The translations under genes were made by a program, and so were the position numbers. From assembly GCA_001414485.1 (NCBI GenBank), contig LLEY01000092.1, positions 124,001-188,000 of the forward strand: 64,000 nucleotides of DNA, given 5' to 3'. The notes beneath the pieces were generated by a model. The model made no database searches. It had not been told where the DNA came from and saw only the letters and a program-made list of their open reading frames with translations. Of the stretch, positions 59,115-64,000 are shown in pieces (within the stretch, counting starts at the first letter, position 1; the number at the start of each line of letters is the position of its first letter). Source of the DNA: Calycina herbarum (taxonomy: Eukaryota > Ascomycota > Leotiomycetes > Helotiales > Pezizellaceae).

Positions 59115-60072
59115 ATGCCACAATCCCCTCTTCTCTGCGGGAAGAAGCACAACCTCACCCCCTTCGTCATAATCATCCTTCTATCTTTTCTCTACTACTC
59201 ATTTAGGAATTCTTTCCAAGACGCGACGACCCAGCATTTCTTCTCGAAAACAGGAAAAGCAGAGAACGTCGCGGTAATCATCGAGGACAGACCCCTTCCG
59301 AACCTCATCCCCCTCATCCTCCATTTCTCCAACGTCCTCGGTCCCGCATGGCCCATCATCCTTTATACCTCCCAAATCAGCCATCCAAACTCCACCGCCT
59401 TCCAACGCGCAATCAAAGACGGACGGGTATCGATTCGAGACCTCCCTCTAGACGTGCAGTTCCAAGACCACGCCTCAGTCTCCGAGTTCCTCACGCTCTC
59501 CTGGTTTTGGGAACAATTAGCGCCCGCCCAACATGTCTTGATGTTCCAAGCAGACAGCATAATCTGCGCGAACTCAGAGAGGAAGATGGAGGATTTCTTG
59601 GAATATGATTTTGTGGGGGCGCCGATTGAGGTGCCGAAACATGGGAATAATGGACATGGAGAGGGATATAATGGGGGGTTTTCGTTGAGGAATAGGTCTA
59701 TGGTTTTGGATATTATGAGGGAGTCGAGCTGGCAGAAGGAGAAGGAGACGGGGGTGATATCACAAGAGGGATGTGTTACGAAAAAGCCATGTTTGAAGTT
59801 TGAGTAATTTCTCCCTATCCGCGAGAGGAAATGGAGTGCTAACTTGTTGAAGGGATCAGTGGTTTTATCACAAGATGAAGGAAATTGAGGGAGCAAAACT
59901 CCCTTCGATTGAGATCGCGTCTCAGTTCGCGGTAGAGACGATTTGGTATGATACCCCGCTTGGATTTCACCAAGTCGAGAGATGGAATGCTGGTAAGATG
60001 GCTGATGTGGCTTCTTACTGTCCGGAGTACGCTATGGCGACTACGGACTTGCTTGTAAAACATACAGGCTAA
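59115..60072 (+). CDS. DUF5672-type, membrane-anchored glycosyltransferase-like protein
   Basis: Two exons (59115-59803, 59853-60072) around a 49-nt intron with a GTGCTAACTTG branch give 302 residues. Choosing acceptor TTGAAG rather than the following TCAG restores the motif EDQWFYHKMK; the other acceptor breaks the frame. The N-terminus has a short cytosolic stretch and one hydrophobic span at about residues 15-31 (TPFVIIILLSFLYYSF), giving a type II membrane topology as in Golgi glycosyltransferases. DUF5672 hallmarks are LMFQADSIICANSERKMEDF (the metal-binding DxD equivalent would lie here), the D-F-V-G-A-P block, GGFSLRNRSMVLDIM and PLGFHQ. The substrate is unknown. Fungal members are often lineage-specific and multi-copy. 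Confidence 0.8.
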
Positions 60073-62004
60073 ATTGCAATATATATCAACAAAATAACAA
60101 AAAATTGCCAACCCTGATAAGAGGATCCTGGTGCAGAGATCATAAAACGGGACCTTCAACGCCAGAAACGGGTGCGAAGATAATTCGAAAAAGGCGGTAG
60201 AGGTTATTCAGGTTATTCAGGTTATTCGACTCGAATATCATCCCTCGACAAGCTAGTTTGGCGTGGCAGCCCTCTTGGTGATGATCCTTTTGGAAATTCT
60301 CTCGAGGCTCTCCAGATGTCGCGGCGGGCTTGAAGATGAGAGTCACGTGCTAACAATTCGACAGTAATCAAGTGTGTTGAACGGAGCTATTGATCCTCAT
60401 CCATTTTCTCTTCGTATATCTCATCACTTTCGAATCACAGTTGCTGTTTTCCTGTTGGACCATTGGACTTCCATCAAGCCGGCCTTCCCCAAATCATTGA
60501 AACCCACGTCAAAATGGTTCTTGAGCAAGGATCTGATCCGAGAGTCGTCTTTGGGACGTATTGCAAAAACCACTCGAGGCTCCCAACCTCCTGGTTTTGG
60601 GTTGGGCGGGGGCCGACATGGAAAAGTGACAGAATCTCAAACCTGTCCGCACCGATGGGCCATACGTGGGCCATACGTGGGCCTGCTTGCGCTGATCGAG
60701 TTGGCCGACTTGCATCTGCTGGGAGAGGGAGCAACGCAGCCACTTGGCCAACATCAACAAATCGGGCTCCAGGAACCGCAAAGTCAAGAGCCAGACAAGA
60801 TTGGTGCCACACCCACGGGTCTTGAATGCGCAGGGTTGCCTTGCATATGACACGGCAACTTGCAGTTTTTTTTTTGCTTTGACGTATCGTATCTGTGGTG
60901 TTTTTTTGTCTGTTTTTTTTTGCGAAGCAGTAAGCGAATAGCATCCAGCTTGATTTGCTTTGTTTTTCCTGTTGTCAAGTTGGAGAAGATTGGTGGTGTG
61001 ATGATGGGGATTGGATGCCAACCCGGTGTCACTCTAGGTTGATGACTATTGGCTGGCTACTGTGAGGTAACCTCTAACCAGTAGTCCCAACCCAGGTGCC
61101 AAAGATTGTTACCGTCACATGGACTTTGAGAAAACGGCCAAAGGAATATAGCCAATAAGCAATCAACTTTTGAGGGATGATTGAGGAAAGTAAGCGGAGA
61201 AAATCGCAAAGATGGATCCACGGAACTTAGAGAGGGTGCCCATCATTCTCTGCGAACCATTTCTTCCTATTGCTCGAACAGTTCTGGGTGAATATAAACA
61301 AAAACCTTAGGAGAACTCGAAAGCATACCTGAATTCTCTAATTTATCCGAGGTGAACGATTCTCAATTCTTCTGGGCGGGATTCAATGCTGAAATCGGCG
61401 GAGGAAGCCTCTATCTTTTCACGGAACCCTAATCCGGAAACTCACGAATGTGTGACTTGAATTCAACAACGGGGTTCACGGCAGAGGGCTATTTTCAGAT
61501 GGAATTGGTGGCTGATCGGCACTTCACGGAATTCCCATAGAGTCCTGTTTGTTTGTCATGGTAAATATTTCCCGATAATGCTGGCCGACGTTTTCTTCGC
61601 TTGTTCTTCGAGGCCCTGTCCTTGTACGAGATATCAACACGGTGTGGTGCATGAACGCAACCAACTCCAGGTTCGTCTGATGATGCGTTGTTGAGGTGGG
61701 GAGGGGCAGACGTATTGAATCTGGCCTGGGAGCAATGTTTGCAGGTCGGCCGTCTTGGGAGGTTGGAGGTCATTTGATGGAAGAAGAGGCAGAAAAGAAG
61801 CGTGTGTTAGAAGCCGACATGTGTAACAAGGGGTCTTTGGCGCATGGGCACAGCGTGTTGGGAAACCACGACCACTGGCATCCCTGAGTCCCATTCAACG
61901 TTCAACGTTCAACTCTCCCGAGGAGGCCCCTTGAAGCCCGCAACCGACGTGCATCGCCAATCCCAGACCTGCCAGGAACTTAATTGGCTTTTTTTCTGGT
62001 CGAG

Positions 62005-62035
62005 CGAACGACGAACGACGAACGACGAACGACGA
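62005..62035. repeat. 7-bp tandem repeat (CGAACGA)n
   Basis: Four perfect consecutive copies of CGAACGA plus a partial one. Confidence 0.9.
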
Positions 62036-63217
62036 GGGACGAACCGTTTCTACCGCGCAGCGATTGTGACACACCTCGATACTTGAATCCCCTCGTTTTC
62101 CGGGCCAGAGAGCAGAGCGAGCATCTGCTTTGCCGCATTCACCGCCATCACCGCCTTCTCGCAGTCGATGGCGATGCTCTGCAGCCCAGTGTGGAGGTCA
62201 TTCGTCCCTTTGCGTTTTGCAGCAGGCTAGTAGGCGGCTTGCAGGCGGCTTACCTCTCAGATGAGATTTCGGAGCCATCTCTGAGATGGCTCCTCTGGCA
62301 TCTTCGAAATGAGGTTGCCACATAGGGGTGCGCTCTCAACAATGCAGTTAGCAGCACCACGATGGCCTCCCTAGCTGAAGCAAAAGAGGGCAACGAGCCC
62401 CGCCCAATAATCGTCTGCACGTCTACAAGCTTCTCCAACTGACCGCCCGTTTGCGCCATCGATCCTGTGGATTCCTGGTCCGGCGGTTTGGACGTGTGCG
62501 TGTGCGTGTGCCATGGCTTGCAGCAGAGACAACCTCGGGGAGACAACCTCGGGTGTGTTTTGGGTTTTGGGTTTTCTTGGAGCTGGCGAGGCGAACGAAA
62601 ACCCTTCAAAAGTTGATGAAGCTGTACCCTCCGCTCCCATATCCAAAAACTCCCAATGCTGTTGCACGACTTCTGAAAACATCGTGATCGTGCAACCCCA
62701 GGAAACCGGTTTACGAACGGACATACGGAACATTCTAGACCAGCTGACAATTTGGGACGAGTCATCATTCGAGCGGATTTGTATACCTACCTGGGAGGCT
62801 GACGGTCTTTATCGCCGACTACTCTCGAGGTGGCCTGTCTTAAGCCCAGGCTGACTCTCGCTCTGGCGGGGACGTCTTGCTATCCTCGAGGCAGAGTAGC
62901 AAGGTAAAGGACATACAGAGAAACGAAAGGCTGAGCTTGAACCACAATTGGGAGACCGAAACACTCAGCCGCATCGCCTTTACGACGAAAACGAGCAGCA
63001 TAGAGAGGACGCGTGATTTGGGGGGACACCGAGGATACCGAGGTTGAAAAGTGTGCTGGTAAGGGGTCGATGACTCGAGGAGGTATCCACGTAAGAACGT
63101 ACGAGGGTAAAGAGCAGCGGATAGAAATTGAGAGGGAGGGAAGCAATCAAAGCAGAGGCAACGAAGGCAAAACAGCGAGCAAAACAAGCGAGCATCAAAC
63201 TGGAACGGAGGCAACAG

Positions 63218-63325
63218 CACAACCTACCTAAGACCACACCTATCCTACAAACAGCTATTCAGAATCTGAGTCACAACCTACCTAAGACCACACCTATCCT
63301 ACAAACAGCTGTTCAGAATCTGAGT
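63218..63325. repeat. 54-bp direct tandem duplication
   Basis: Two adjacent copies beginning CACAACCTACCTAAGACC and ending TTCAGAATCTGAGT, differing at one base (CTATTC versus CTGTTC). Confidence 0.9.
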
Positions 63326-64000
63326 CACAACTAATCAGGTACTTTTGCTTTCATTCTTGAGCTCCACCCCTCCACCCCTCCACCCCCCCAGCACCCCTCC
63401 TCTCTCTCATTACATGTGGCGGTTTCTTTGGATAATACAAGTACAGTTGCATCTGTGGCCATGTCATAGTGTGAAAAAGGCGTGTTTGAAGTACCGAAAA
63501 CATAAAACATTGCGGGATTCTTTATCCTTCGCTTCTGCCTTGGAAGTAGTCATTACCTGTATTGTGTACTCCTTATTTGGTTGCCCAGTTACTTTGCGCT
63601 CTTGGTGGTGGAGTTACCTCGTACCTGCCCTGCGGCGTTACCCAGTTGTTTCCAAATTGGCAGGAACCTTGGGCTTGGAGCCGTAAAGGTTATTTATTAT
63701 TTATGTCACCTGTCTGGTCAGGGGGGGACTTTTAACTGTAACCTTGAGGTTGAGGTGAAGGGGGGAGAACCTGGAAGGTGCGATCTGATCTCTCAGCCTT
63801 CTCTTCGGTTGTCGCGCCTTCCCTTCCGTGATTGTGGTTGTTATGGTTGTGGCAGTGGTAGCCTTGTCTCCTTCCTGCCTTCCTGCCTCACTTGTCCTCT
63901 TGAGTCATCGCCGTCACCGCCGAGATCCCCTGTCCACATTTTGTCCCCCATCAGTCTCTCTCCCGACTCTTTGATTTCCTCCCAAAACTTCCACCGGCAC

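Larger units (their letters stand above)
60073..64000. other. Gene-poor right end
   Basis: 3.9 kb without a gene I can support. Frames up to 172 codons occur on both strands near 60.4-61.0 and 62.2-62.9 kb, but they overlap in conflicting frames and lack recognised motifs. From about 63.7 kb the sequence becomes pyrimidine-rich (TTCCTGCCTTCCTGCC), resembling the promoter and leader of a gene starting beyond the window. Confidence 0.5.

Noticed and set aside
62250..62854. Overlapping frames on both strands (172 codons minus, 113 codons plus)
   Set aside because: Mutually exclusive frames; a few segments look coding (PQETGLRTDIRNILDQL) but no splice model or family supports either.

Overview
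This window is nuclear DNA of a filamentous ascomycete. Introns are short (mostly 47-80 nt) with GT-AG ends and CTAAC/CTGAC-type branch sites, and the proteins are fungal-type: a Zn(II)2Cys6 regulator, Pmr1 Ca2+-ATPase, an HST3/HST4 sirtuin and B-type cyclin. Overall character (many disordered lineage-specific proteins, moderate GC, AT-rich islands) suggests a leotiomycete (Helotiales), but that placement is inference only. All gene models were built by hand from splice sites and reading-frame continuity.

Layout. 1-9.8 kb: the 5' part of MED16 (minus), a divergent HST3/4-type sirtuin (plus), an AT-rich repeat-bearing gap, and a large disordered hypothetical protein (minus). 11-23 kb: five minus-strand housekeeping-type genes in a row: V-ATPase subunit H, mitotic cyclin B, COG4, and the Golgi Ca2+/Mn2+ pump PMR1 closely upstream of COG4. 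23-24.7 kb: a gene-free stretch holding a young-looking 430 bp MITE. 24.7-31 kb: mitochondrial ribosomal protein uL2m (plus) converging on an 8-exon Zn2Cys6 transcription factor (minus). 32.5-44.4 kb: THO3/TEX1 (minus) and RIC1 (plus) share a promoter region, followed by casein kinase 2 beta with an unusually long first intron, a small hypothetical gene (minus), and a UBTD-type ubiquitin-domain gene (plus).

45-54 kb: an accessory, decayed region. Minus-strand exon-like segments occur in related copies broken by frameshifts and stop codons. A second terminal-inverted-repeat element sits inside one copy. 54-64 kb: mostly gene-poor, with a 567-residue hypothetical gene and a DUF5672-type membrane-anchored glycosyltransferase-like gene; the last 3.9 kb has no gene I can support.

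Functional themes: Golgi and endomembrane function is represented four times (PMR1, COG4, RIC1, V-ATPase H) and transcription or mRNA export three times (MED16, THO3, the Zn2Cys6 factor). This looks like ordinary fungal gene order rather than a pathway cluster. The most unusual signals are the coding-like sequence inside the CK2-beta intron, the decayed paralogous segments at 45-54 kb with two CAA-to-TAA-type stops in an otherwise intact exon series, and the two inverted-repeat elements.
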